Source of the DNA: Copromyces sp. CBS 386.78
Lineage: Eukaryota > Ascomycota > Sordariomycetes > Sordariales > Sordariaceae
NCBI GenBank assembly: GCA_030685235.1
Contig: MU839166.1
Location: 62,001 to 126,000, forward strand
Direction: 5' to 3'
Length of the DNA stretch: 64,000 bases
Under the pieces are notes generated by a model. That model searched no databases and was not told where the DNA came from. It saw only the letters and a program-made list of their open reading frames with translations. Of the stretch, positions 12,801 through 27,442 are shown piece after piece. The position numbers and the translations under genes were made by a program. The stretch's first letter is position 1; each line of letters opens with the position of its first letter.

Positions 12801-14875
12801 GACAACACCTCCCTCGATCTCGCCAACGTCCGCTACTCCGTCTTCGGTCTCGGTGACAGCCACTACTGGCCCCGCAAGGAGGACAAGGTCTTTTACAACA
12901 AGCCCGCCAAGGACTTGGATCGCGTCCTTGGCAACTTTGGTGCCAAGCCTTTGGCTCCCATTGGTCTTGGTGATGACCAGGATCCCGATGGTTTCCAGAC
13001 TGGTTACTCCGAGTGGGAGCCCAAGCTCTGGGAGGCTCTCGGCGTTGCCAACGTCGATGGCCTTCCTGAGGAGCCCGCCCCGAGGACCAACGAGGACATC
13101 AAGATTGAGTCCAACTACCTCCGTGGTACTATCGTTCAGGGCTTGAACGACCCTTCCACTCTCGCCATCTCTCCCGACGACCAGCAGCTCACCAAGTTCC
13201 ACGGTACTTACATGCAGGATGACCGTGATATCCGTGATGAGCGCAAGGCCCAGGGCCTCGAGCCCGCCTACTCCTTCATGATCCGTTGCAGACTGCCCGG
13301 TGGTGTCTCTACCGCCAAGCAGTGGGTCCAGATGGACGACATTGCCAACGAGCTCGGCAACGAGACCATGAAGCTCACCACCCGTCAGACCTTCCAGTTC
13401 CACGGTGTCGTCAAGAGCAAGCTCAAGCCCGCCATGCAGGCCATCAACCGCGCCCTCATGACCACCATTGCCGCTTGCGGTGATGTCAACCGTAACGTCA
13501 TGTGCAGCCCTCTCCCCGCTCACTCCAAGTACCACCGCGCCGTCTTTGAGTGCTCCAAGCGCATCAGCGACCACTTGCTCCCCAACACCACTGCCTACCA
13601 CGAGATCTGGTTGACCGACGATGATGGTGCCAAGACCCAGGTTGGCGGTAACGCCGTCCAGGACTTTGAGCCCCTCTACGGCCCTACCTACCTTCCCCGC
13701 AAGTTCAAGATCTCCATTGCCATCCCTCCCCACAACGACGTCGATGTCTACGCCCACGATATCGGTCTGATCGCCATCAAGAACGAGGACGGCAGCCTTG
13801 CTGGTTTCAACCTGCTCGCCGGTGGTGGTATGGGTGCCACCCACAACAACAAGAAGACCTACCCGCAGACTGGTCGCACTCTCGGCTTCGTCACCGCCGC
13901 CGACGTGCACATTGCCTGCGAGAAGGTCATGCTTGTCCAGCGCGATTTCGGTGACCGCAAGAACCGCAAGCACGCCCGCTTGAAGTACACCATTGACGAC
14001 ATGGGCGTCGAGGTGTTCAAGGGCAAGGTCGAGGAGTACTGGGGCCAGAAGTTCGAGGAGGCTCGCCCCTTCCACTTTGACTCCAACGTCGACACTTTCG
14101 GCTGGCAGAAGGACGAGACCGGTCTCAACCACTTCACCATGTTCATTGAGAACGGTCGTATCGAGGATACCGCTGAGTTCCAGATGAAGACTGGTCTCCG
14201 CGAGATCGCCAAGGTCCACAAGGGCGAGTTCCGTCTCACCCCCAACCAGCACTTGATCCTCTCCAATGTCGCCGACGAGGACAAGCCCGAGCTCGAGAAG
14301 CTCCTTGCCCAGTACAAGCTCGACAACCTGCACCACTCTGCTCTGCGTCTCTCGTCCTCTGCCTGCGTTGCCTTCCCCACCTGCGGTCTCGCCATGGCCG
14401 AGTCCGAGCGTTACCTCCCCGTCCTCATTACCAAGCTTGAGGGCGTCCTCGAGGAGGCGGGTCTCAAGCAGGACAGCATTGTGATGCGCATGACTGGTTG
14501 CCCCAACGGTTGCGCCCGTCCCTGGTTGGCGGAAGTCGCTTTCGTCGGCAAGGCCTACGGTGCTTACAACATGTACCTTGGCGGCGGTTACCACGGCCAG
14601 CGCCTCAACAAGCTGTACAGGAGCAGCATCAAGGAGGAGGAGATCTTGACTATCATGAAGGGTCTCCTGAGGAGGTACGCCAAGGAGCGTGAGGAGGGCG
14701 AGAGGTTCGGTGATTGGACTATTCGCGCGGGAATCATCAAGGCGACTACTGATGGAATGAACTTTCATGAGGGGGTGAGTACACAATCCTGATTCCCGGC
14801 ATTGCCATTAACCGACGATGTACTGACTGACATTTTGTGATGTAGGTTGCTGAGGAAGAGGGTGATGAGGAGTAA
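9885..14875 (+). CDS. met5: Sulfite reductase [NADPH] hemoprotein beta subunit (Met5-like)
   Basis: This enzyme reduces sulfite to sulfide with six electrons in sulfate assimilation, accepting electrons from the flavoprotein alpha subunit. Three exons, 9885-9924, 10219-14774 and 14846-14875, give about 1541 residues. The first intron is long (294 b, GTGAGT..ACAG); the last carries GTGAGT..TGTAG and adds a nine-residue acidic tail. N-terminal residues 1 to about 780 resemble the pyruvate-ferredoxin-oxidoreductase-like region of the fungal beta subunits. A flavodoxin domain follows (about 795-945; ILYASDNGN and FITSTAGQGEFP motifs). The duplicated sulfite/nitrite reductase ferredoxin-like and siroheme domains fill about 990-1520. 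The 4Fe-4S/siroheme ligands are present: Cys1396 and Cys1402 (CVAFPTC), Cys1441 and Cys1445 (CPNGC). Length matches yeast Met5 (1442) plus extensions. Codon bias is extreme, consistent with high expression. Confidence 0.96.
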
Positions 14876-16868
14876 ACTAGAGTGGCTCTCGTACATCACG
14901 GTCACGCAGAAACAGAAACAGATGGATTAGTAAAGGCGGTGTGGGAGCAAGGAGAGGAGAGGAAAGATCAAAAGGATCCAAGCGCATCCTCATTGGCGTC
15001 GAAAATTACTTTGCAATTTTTGTTTATTTTACTTGGGGGTTGTGGTGGTGGGACTTTTCTCAACCCCCTCTTCATTAAAGAGGGGGAAAAAAAATTATGG
15101 GACAAACTTTTATTATGGGACAAACAGAAAGACTAGCGAACCGCTTAGAAAACTCGCCCAACCGCTACGAACCAATATACCCGAAATATATATGAACAAC
15201 ATCCTTATTCCCACTTTTCTCGCCAATATAGTAATAGAAATTGATACAACTTCAAGAAAAGGCCTTTCGAAACTTCTTCTTACTTCTCAAATTTTCTTAG
15301 ATTTTTAGAAAAAAGGATGGATGTTGTTCTCGTTGTTGTTTCTCCCCTACTAACAGTTTTCTAAGCGGTTCGCTGGTCTTTCTGTTTGTCCCATAATTTT
15401 TTTTCCCCCTCTTTAATGAAGAGGGGGTTGAGAAAAGTCCCACCACCACAACCCCCAAGTATATTGTCTCTGTATATACCTCTGATATCTCGATGCATTG
15501 CTTTTGAAGTTTGTTGACTTGGACTTGATGGTTACTCGGACGAGGTGAGAGGGGGTTGCAAATGTTTACTTTGACGTCACTCGCAGTACAAGTATGCCAG
15601 GGACCGAAGACGGGGAGTTGATGATAGTACATGGCAGTTGCTTGCTGTGTACACGTGCGTATGTATGCGGTTTCGAGAACAGATGGAAGCATACTCGTCG
15701 GTTAACTATGAGAGTTGGTTGGCTGGCGAAGCGAATCCACCTAACCGACGAGTACGCCAGAAGTATAGAAGTGATGAACTGTTCAGGCACGGCGGAGACT
15801 TGGACATTCAGGAACAGGAACTGCACAACACAGTGGAAGAGACCAACAAGAAGCGTTCGAAATGCCAAGCAAGCGTTCCTGAAGTTCCTGAACTGCAAGC
15901 CTGCAAGCCTGCAAGCTACTATTCTTGCAGCCAATAGGATGCTCGGAAGAGAGGGGCAGTGCCTTGTCCAATGCTAGTCCAGGGTTGTTGCCCAGTAACG
16001 GTCGACCGACTGGTTGAGGACGAAGGGGCCGGGAGAGGGTTGAGAAGCTGAAATCGGCAACCTTTCTGAAGAGAAAGTGAAGACCACGTTCGAAGACAAG
16101 AGGTTATACGTACTCGGCACAAGCCATCACGGTATTTCTCAACCACTTCCAAGATATCTCCAATTTTCAGAAACAAAAGAAACAAGAAACACTTCAAGCT
16201 GAGCACCACCCCTGCGCACGCATCAACAAGCATCTGCAGTCTTCTTCTCCTTCTGCATTCTCCACTGGCAGAATTCATTGGTAGTAGCCAATTGCGGTCG
16301 CATTTATCCAGCCATTTATTCCAGCCTACCATTCAGTCAAGCATCCGCCTGCTCTGGGCCTGGCAAGCGAGCGAAAGACCTCCATCCATTGGCGCTTCTC
16401 CAGAGGGACTCCAGCTTCATCATACAAGTGAGCCCAGCCACCACAATTGTGGATAGTGGTTGCTCCCTCGGCGCCGTCTTTCCAGTTCTGCTTGGTCCAA
16501 GAGAAATCCTGGGGATTGCGCGTGCGACGACGAACGATTTCACCGCATTTCAACTAAAAGCAAAAAAGGAGGGTCCATCACTCCTTTACGAACAAACGAC
16601 GAATTGATCCCCCTTAGCAGGTCAGTAGCCGGAACAGCCCCACGATTTGGGAACATGAACCCCCGTTTCCACTCTTCTCCATTCCTCAGTGGAGGAGAGG
16701 CCCTGACGGTGGTGACCCGACCCGACAATCGATCTAGTGCTAACTGACGCGCAGTAGTAGTCTCGTCTCCAGTCGGCATTCCATTCGACATTCTGTCCCA
16801 ATTTCACCGCATTGCTGCTCAGTCAGGATCCTCAAAGTCTCAACTCTCTCACACCACCACCCGACACA
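14876..16868. other. Intergenic with foldback element
   Basis: Apart from the foldback element at 15030-15461 (listed separately), I see no gene. A short tandem array of CTGCAAGC, three units, lies at about 15893-15916. The region from about 16250 presumably contains the chitin synthase promoter and leader. Confidence 0.4.
15030..15461. mobile_element. Foldback / MITE-like inverted repeat with TA ends
   Basis: Two long inverted arms, 15030-15154 and 15355-15461, pair almost perfectly. There is one substitution and one 18-base tandem duplication (ATTATGGGACAAACTTTT) present only in the left arm. The spacer is 200 bases. The outer ends are CTTGGGGG and CCCCCAAG, each flanked by TA, as expected for a Tc1/mariner-type target duplication. 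Each arm also contains its own small hairpin, CCCCCTCTT-cattA-AAGAGGGGG. No transposase is encoded. It starts 155 bases after the sulfite reductase stop codon and so may be part of that transcript's 3' UTR. Confidence 0.75.
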
Positions 16869-19800
16869 ATGGCCGGGTTTGGCCGCAACACCGGCGGCGG
16901 CTTCGGCGACAGCGGCAGTGGCAGTGGCAGCAACAGCCACTCCTCATTGTCACTCCCACAAGACCCTCGATATATGCTCCCACAATACGACGAAGCCGAC
17001 GACCCGGATGTCGATGCCACACCCGCTGGTCAGGGCCTTCGCCTGTTGACGAACCTCGACAACAGCTCGTATCTTTCAGTGTCCGAGATCACCAGCCAGA
17101 GTTCACAGAGAGATTATGCCAGACCGTATGTCATGCCCCTCTTCTCATTGCCCCTCCAGACACCTACCAGAACCCAAAGCCCTCCCTTCCATTCCAGCAC
17201 CAGTTCCCAAACAAAACAAAGCCATGACCAAGACGTCGTGGTCAACATCTCATGTCCTCCTTCTTCCCTTTCGGTACCCAACGAGGGACCAGAGAATCAA
17301 CAAGACGAAAGAAAGAGACCGGATGAGGACCCCGAGAACGACTCCGACATGGGAAAGGTTGTAAAGTTTGCAGCCGCGCCAGAGATCCTGGGAAGCGACG
17401 ACCCTCAACACGTACCTCACTATCCCCCGCCATACAGTCCCTTTCGACCCGAGGAGCAGGAGCAATTCCTTTTGCGACAGCAGCAGCGGCAACAACAAGG
17501 AGAACCTCAGCTACGGGGAGGCAAGTTGCAGAAGAGAAAGGGGCTGGGTCAAGTGAAGCCTCTTAGACTATCTGCGCCTCCACCTGCTCTGGCCTTGCCG
17601 ACAATTCCCGAGGGGACATCCCCGCGACGAGCGTCGCTCCGTGAGGCGCGCAAGCAGCAGCAGCAGCAGCAGGGAAGCAAGCACGGGGTGCTCAGCAACA
17701 TTATCGAAGAAGAAGGGGATTCGCAAAGATGGCTTACACCACCACCCTCTGTTCACTTTGGATCACCGAAAAGACGAAACTCCGAGACAGCACGCTCACA
17801 TGTTACTCCTAATCACAGCAGCCGGTTACGACGAGCTTATGAGCCCTCGATCGACGCCCGCACCTATGAACCATCACTAGATACCCGAACATACGAACCC
17901 TCGATTAGCGATCGACGACACATGTACGAACCCTCCATCGATGAACGATCATCCATCATGGACCCCCCGCGCATTCCACCACCCGACGGCGGATCCTACG
18001 TTTCTTCCTACATGGGCACCGAGAGCATGGTTTCGGGACACGGCAGGCCATGGAGTCCCGTATCGACAGCCGATTATCGAGTTCCACCACAAGGACGGTA
18101 CGAGCCTTCAGAAATTGATGGCCATCCTAGGCCAGGGACACCTTCGAGTTATGGAAATGCGAGGCGACCACTTCCCGCGGCACCAGCGCCTAGCCATCAT
18201 CCACGGCATGGATACCATGGAGCAGGAGGATATGCGGACGATGTGACGGTTAGCATGGGACCGGATGACGACCGTACAGATATCTTTGGACCAGAAACCG
18301 ACCTCAGCGAATCGCGCCACCTCCATGATGCGTACGGATTTAGGTCATCACAGATAACCCTCAGCGAGGATCCCCACGGCACCCACGCCCGCTCTCGATA
18401 CGACGACGAAGACGATGTAAGCACCACTTATTCTTCGAACACCGGCACCAGCGCTTCAGGCGTCGACAAGTTCGAGCACTACGGCCCGATCCCAGAAGAA
18501 GGCAAGCACGAGCGCCGCGGCGTTCGGCCACCGCAGGTGTCGAGGAAGGAAGTCCAGCTCATCAACGGCGAGCTCGTCCTGGAATGCAAGATCCCGACTA
18601 TATTGTATTCGTTTCTGCCCCGGAGGGACGAGGTGGAATTCACCCACATGCGCTACACGGCCGTTACTTGCGACCCCGACGACTTTGTCAGCAGAGGGTA
18701 CAAGTTGCGCCAGAATATCGGTCGTACAGCCAGGGAGACGGAGCTGTTCATTTGCGTGACCATGTACAACGAGGACGAATACGGATTTACACGGACCATG
18801 CACGCGGTCATGAAGAACATCTCGCATTTTTGTTCAAGAAACAAAAGCAGGACGTGGGGAGCGGATGGATGGCAAAAGATTGTGGTCTGTGTGGTGTCTG
18901 ACGGCCGAGAGAAGATTCACCCCCGGACTTTGGACGCCCTCGCAGCCATGGGCGTGTACCAGCACGGCATCGCCAAGAACTTTGTCAACCAGAAGGCGGT
19001 GCAGGCGCATGTGTACGAGTACACGACGCAAGTGTCGCTGGATTCGGACCTCAAGTTCAAGGGAGCTGAAAAAGGGATAGTGCCCTGCCAGATGATTTTC
19101 TGCTTGAAGGAGAAGAACCAGAAGAAGCTCAACTCGCACAGATGGTTCTTCAACGCGTTCGGCAAGGCCTTGAACCCGAACGTGTGTATTTTGTTGGATG
19201 TCGGCACCCGTCCGGGCGGCACCAGTCTCTACCACCTCTGGAAAGCCTTCGATACCGATTCCAACGTCGCAGGAGCCTGCGGGGAGATCAAGGCGATGAA
19301 GGGGCGGTTCGGCGGGAATTTGCTCAACCCTCTGGTGGCTAGTCAGAACTTTGAGTACAAGATGAGCAACATCCTGGATAAACCGCTCGAGTCGGTGTTT
19401 GGGTATATCACGGTTTTGCCGGGCGCCTTGTCCGCGTATCGGTACCATGCGCTGCAGAACGATGAGACGGGCCATGGACCGCTGAGTCAGTATTTCAAGG
19501 GCGAGACGCTCCATGGGCAGCATGCGGATGTGTTTACGGCGAATATGTATTTGGCCGAGGACAGGATTTTGTGTTGGGAGTTGGTGGCCAAGAGGGGCGA
19601 GAGGTGGGTGTTGAAGTATGTCAAGGGGTGTACGGGTGAGACGGATGTGCCTGGTGAGTTTCTCTTGCCCCGTTCTGTGAGATGAGATGAGGACAGTTTT
19701 TGTGACGAAATGCTAACGGATTGTAGACACGGTCCCGGAATTCGTCTCCCAACGTCGTCGCTGGCTCAACGGCGCCTTCTTCGCCGCCGTCTACTCCCTT

Positions 19801-20931
19801 GTGCACTTTCGACAAATCTGGAAAACCGACCACACCTTTATGCGCAAAGCCTTGCTTCATGTCGAATTCCTCTACCAACTGCTACAACTCCTCTTCACCT
19901 ATTTTTCTCTCGCCAACTTCTACCTCGCCTTCTACTTCATCGCCGGCGGTCTCGCCGACCCGCACGTCGACCCTTTCAACTCGGACGGCCACGTCTCGCG
20001 CGTCATCTTCAACATCCTCCGGTACGTCTGCGTCCTGCTCATCTGCACGCAATTCATCATGTCCCTGGGAAACCGGCCGCAGGGCGCCAAGCGCATGTAC
20101 TTGGCCTCCATGATCATCTACGCCGTCATCATGGTCTACACCACCTTCGCCACCATCTTCATCGTCGTCCGCCAGATCAAACCCAAAAAGTCCGACGACC
20201 CCGAGCTCTACCTCGGCAACAACGTCTTCACAAACCTGATCGTCTCCGTGGCTAGTACCCTGGGACTTTACTTCCTCATGTCCTTTCTGTATCTCGACCC
20301 GTGGCACATGTTCACCTCTGCGATCCAGTACTTCGTCCTGCTCCCCTCGTACATCTGCACCCTCCAGATCTACGCCTTCTGCAACACCCACGACGTAACA
20401 TGGGGCACCAAAGGCGACAACGTGATGCGCACCGATTTGGGAGGCGCCATCGGCAAGGGCTCCACCGTCGAACTGGAAATGCCTTCAGAACAACTCGACA
20501 TTGATTCGGGATACGACGAATGTCTCCGCAACCTGCGCGACCGCGTGCTTGTTCCCGAAGTGCCTGTCTCGGAGGAGCAACTCCAACAGGATTACTACAA
20601 GTCTGTGAGGACGTACATGGTTGTCACGTGGATGGTTGCCAATGCTACGCTTGCCATGGCCGTTAGCGAGGCGTATGCTGGGTCGGAGATTGGGGATAAC
20701 TTTTATTTGAGATTTATACTGTGGGCTGTAGCGGGTTTGGCACTGTTTAGAGCGCTGGGGTCGACGACTTTTGCGGTTATAAACTTGGTGTCTGCGCTGG
20801 TGGAGGGGAGGGTGAGGCTGAGTTTGAATATGAAGGGGTTTAGGTGGATTAAGGAGAAGTGGGGGGGTGCGGATGTTAAGGGGAGGTTTGAGGGGTTGGG
20901 GGATCGGGCTAGGGGGTTGGGGAGGCGGTGA
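16869..20931 (+). CDS. chs: Chitin synthase (class I/II type) with long N-terminal extension
   Basis: Chitin synthases are plasma-membrane GT2 enzymes that polymerise UDP-GlcNAc into chitin. Two exons, 16869-19653 and 19727-20931, join G|AC in a family-conserved region; the intron is GTGAGT..TGCTAAC..GTAG. The product is about 1329 residues. Residues 1 to about 550 are low-complexity and probably disordered, with Gln runs and YEPS repeats. The catalytic region (about 555-1010) shows [44 protein letters not shown], the LPGALSAYR motif, an AEDR tetrad, and [11 protein letters not shown] directly after the splice. This is the QxxRW signature. About seven membrane segments follow. The motif set is of division 1 (class I or II); I could not separate the two. 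The ATG at 16869 is the first in frame. A small intron within the N-terminal region (GTATGT at about 17126) cannot be excluded. Confidence 0.94.
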
Positions 20932-22185
20932 TTCAGTTGCGTTGTTTGTTGACGGGAATGATGGTCTCTAAGGAGGTTGTCACTTACTCACTCACTGTTC
21001 GATTCTGTTTTTCACCTTGTTACGCCTAGACACCAGACATCAATCATGGTCTGGTCTGGGCTGTCTGGGCTGTCTTTGGGCAGGCGAGCGAGCTGCTGGT
21101 TATTTCTTATTTCTTGTTTCTTTCTTCTTCTTCTTCTTCTTTCTTTCTTACGACATCTCACGACGATAACGGATTTGGGAAACGGGTTGGCGGTTTGATG
21201 ATATTGATTGAGTTGATGATACCACATACCTATGGAATGGAATGGATTTGTTTGTTTTTGGGATTTGGTCAAGGGGGCTAGCTATGAAGGATACCACTGC
21301 ACCGAGGATTTAGGCGGTTTGGTTGGTTTGGTTTGGTTTGGTGTGGTTGATACAGGACAATTGTCCATGTTTTGTTTTGTTTACCTATTTTCTTTCGAAA
21401 CCCTTCAATACATGAATGGGATTTGATTGTTCGGGTTTTTTTGATCAGACTTGACCTTGTTAGAGTCTTTATGATTGATACCTTGATGCAGAAGGAAAGC
21501 TGTTAATCAATTGGCACTGGAATTTGTTACTCCCTTACATACATTGTGTCGTTGTCTCATTGCATCCGTCCGATTCATTCAACCCCCCCCCCCCACCCTT
21601 TTTTTTTTTTTTTTTTTTTTTTTTCGGGGACTCAGACAAACGAGGAATTACAAATCATGCAAGAGAATTTCAACCAGCATTCAGTTCCCTATATACATAC
21701 AAGTAAACAAAATATCCCTTATAACGCCTTGTCGCCCTTTTACGTGAAATTATACATAACCTAATGGATGGTGAATCGTTTTACTCGTGTCTCGCTCGCT
21801 CGCTCGTTCGGTCCCATTCTATCCCATCCCCTCTCAAAGTCAAACAAACAGTTCCTGATATTCATTATGATGATGGGAATCCTAAACAGTATCGTATCGT
21901 ATCGTATCGTATCGTAAACAATCGTAAACAATCGTATCGTAATCGTAATTCGTCATAGTCGTTCGTAGTCGTTCATGGCCGTTATCATAGCCGTACAAAG
22001 AGATAGACGGGATGTAAAAAACGTGTTGGGGCATAATTCGCATTTAGTAATAACCTACCAAAAGAATTAGCTTTGTAGCCTAACAGACAAAAAAACATGG
22101 TATATAATATAATTCTTTCCCCTCTCTCTCTATGACCCCCGCCCGCCCCAAGAAAGAACAAAAATCGCAAATCACTCCTCATCAA
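20932..22185. other. Convergent intergenic with simple repeats
   Basis: This lies between the 3' ends of the chitin synthase and Chm7 genes. It contains (TTC)n at about 21120-21150, a GGTTT-type run at about 21318-21350, a C run followed by about 24 T at about 21586-21624, and a pentanucleotide array (GTATC) at about 21893-21915 that continues as related CGTAA units to about 21945. No gene is seen. Confidence 0.6.
21890..21950. repeat. Pentanucleotide microsatellite (GTATC)n
   Basis: Consecutive GTATC units are followed by imperfect CGTAAACAAT and CGTATCGTAAT variants. It lies in the convergent intergenic space and overlaps no gene. Confidence 0.8.
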
Positions 22186-23765
22186 TCAATCAATAGACAT
22201 ACCCTTCATTAACCTCTCCATCTCCATCTCCCTCTCCCTCTCCCTTGTTGTACTCCCAGCGGTCGGTTCAGAAACCGGCACACCCCCAATAGCGTCCAGT
22301 CTCCTCCTGAGATCCTCCGCCTCGCGGTCTTGTTCCCGTTCCCTCTGTACCCTCTCCAACCTCTCCCTATCCGCTTCCTCCCTCTCTTCCTGCTCAGCCG
22401 CCTTCTCCCTCTTCCCTTCCTGTTCCGCAAGCATCTCCTCCAGCTCATCATCAATCTCCTCCTCATCCACTCCCACCTGGTGGACACCACCCGCTTCAGC
22501 AAGGATAGTATTAACCTCATCCACCTCCGCCATTTGCTCGCGCAGTTTCGACGTCAAGTTCTCGACTCTGTCCACCCCGCCTACTTGCTCGTTCAGGCTC
22601 TCTAGCACCTGGGTGCTAGTCTCCATGATCTTGACCATGGCCACGCTATCGCTTGCTTCTTGGATCTTGGACGCTACGGCTTCCAGTTGGGTTAGACTGG
22701 CGTAGCGGCCTTGGAGGGTCTGTTCGGCGAGTTTCTTCTGTTTCAGAGCTGCTAGGGCGGCGATGCGGTTGTTGGATTGCACGGCTTGGCGGGCGGATTT
22801 GTCGAGGTCGGAAATGCGGCCTGCTAGAAGGTGGGTTTGGTGCGTGAGGGAGGAGATGAGTTCTTTGATGGAGGCGATGGTTGTGTCTTGTTTTGTTATC
22901 TGTTGTTGTTGTTGTTGTTGTTGTTGGCTGGTGTCGTTGGAGTCGTTGGAGTCGGAGGGAGCCTTGATTTTAAAGGTTTGCCCGTCGTAGAGGATCACGT
23001 CCTTGTCGCGGGAGAGGAATGTTAACAGAACGTCGAGGTCGGTTTCGGTGAGGAGTTTGGCGTCGCTGCCTTGGTCGAGCTGGACTTGTTCGTTGTAGGT
23101 TTGGAGGAAGTGCGCTTTGGACCAGGTGCGTTCGAAGCGCGAGTCGGTTACCGCTGAGGCGGTTGTTGCGGCGAATTGCTTGCCGGCTTCTTCGACGTTG
23201 GCGACTACCACGAATTGGCCCTTGGGTAAGCTGTGGGATCGTAGCCAGTCTGCTACGCCTAGTTGTTTTAGTGCCCAGCCGGCTACGCCCCCGGCGATTC
23301 CTAAAGGTGATGGGAGCCATGGCTTGTAGTATATGCTTGTGTGAGAGGTGAGGAAGTCGTGCAGCGGCAGGAGATCCTTGGCGGCTAGTGCTTCCCTGAT
23401 TACTGTCCCTAGGGCTAATGGCCTGCCGTATTTCTTGCTTTCCAGCGCACGTAGTAGCGATTCATCGGCGTTGAGAACGAGGAGGTTCGGTGTGGATCCC
23501 TTCGGGGCGGGCGCCAGGCCGGAGCGGGCGAGGTGTGCAAGGGCGGAACGCCAGGCGGAGATGTTGGCCTGGTAGCCATCGGGATTGAGAGTGCGGAGGG
23601 TGGTGAAGTCGGAGTAGAGGGCTGGGAGACGGGCTCTGGTGAGAAGGAGTGTTAGCTGGGAAGATAAGAGAGGGAGACAGCAGCAGTTGGGTAGGCAAAG
23701 ACGGACTTCCTGAAGCTAGGCTCGTGTTCGACTAGGTAGTCGACGAGGGATTGATGGTTGCTCAT
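22186..23765 (-). CDS. chm7: ESCRT-III-like protein Chm7/CHMP7
   Basis: Chm7/CHMP7 is the ESCRT-II/III hybrid that acts at the inner nuclear membrane in nuclear-pore and envelope surveillance. Exons are 23765-23707 and 23635-22186, about 502 residues. The donor is the less usual GTCCGT and the acceptor ACCAG; the join gives FRKARLPALYSDF, a sequence typical of the fungal family. Residues 1 to about 230 form the winged-helix-like ESCRT-II half, including a hydrophobic segment around 139-160 that may contact membrane. A nine-Gln tract sits at about 262. The Snf7 half follows, with helical charged repeats and the LEEMLAEQE acidic motif near 410. The C terminus ends in a short Met/Leu helix that could serve as a MIM. 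An upstream in-frame Met at 24053 exists, but the chosen ATG fits the conserved start. Confidence 0.88.
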
Positions 23766-24439
23766 ATTGTCGGTTTTGGGGTATCGTATAGTTGCGTGGA
23801 AGTCGAATGCGGAATTGAAGGAATCGCGAGTTCGCGGTCGTTGATAAATCTGCGATGCGCCGGCTGGTGGTTTGCGACGTAAAAGACCAAACAAAAGCGC
23901 AAAGAAGCAATAAGTGTACGCCACCAGGCAGGCTTGGATTGGCTGATGCGCGTGTCGTCGCGAATCGGGGAGAGCGCCTGACCTGGCGGTTGGTGCAGAA
24001 AGAAGATCCGGGGAAGAAAACAAGTCGAGGCGGGTTGGCGCTGTCGTCACCATGGTAATCGAATTACAGTGGGCGCTTTCCTTATCTTATCAGTCATACT
24101 AGACTCCTAGACCAATACAGTAGCATCCAGGCGTCGAGGTGAAGAGATCACAACAGCATAAGTTATTAGAGTAGCTGGACCTCTGGAATACAATCAGAAC
24201 ATCGTTCATTAGATTCAACCGGGGGTGGGCGTAGAAAGAACTGGTCAGACAATGCAAGGGATGGGGGCATCTAAGCCAGCCACAAGAGTCTGTCTCAACC
24301 ATCTATTGTATTCACAACACCATGATATCTTTCCCGTCCCGAACCTACAAAACTCCTAAAACGCCAGCCAGCCAGCCCAACAAGTTTTCCAAATCCCAGT
24401 TGTTACACTTTTCTGTACCCATTGATATGGACCTCAAAG
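23766..24439. other. Intergenic between MCM6 and Chm7
   Basis: This holds the Chm7 promoter/leader and the MCM6 3' end, both genes being on minus. The open frame continues upstream of the Chm7 start to 24053, but I regard it as leader. Nothing else is recognised. Confidence 0.4.

Positions 24440-27442
<3,003 letters not shown>

Noticed and set aside
11967..14786. 939-codon open frame antisense to sulfite reductase
   Set aside because: A by-product of the strong C-ending codon bias of the sense gene; its translation is low-complexity Leu/Val/Gly/Glu-rich with no family motif.
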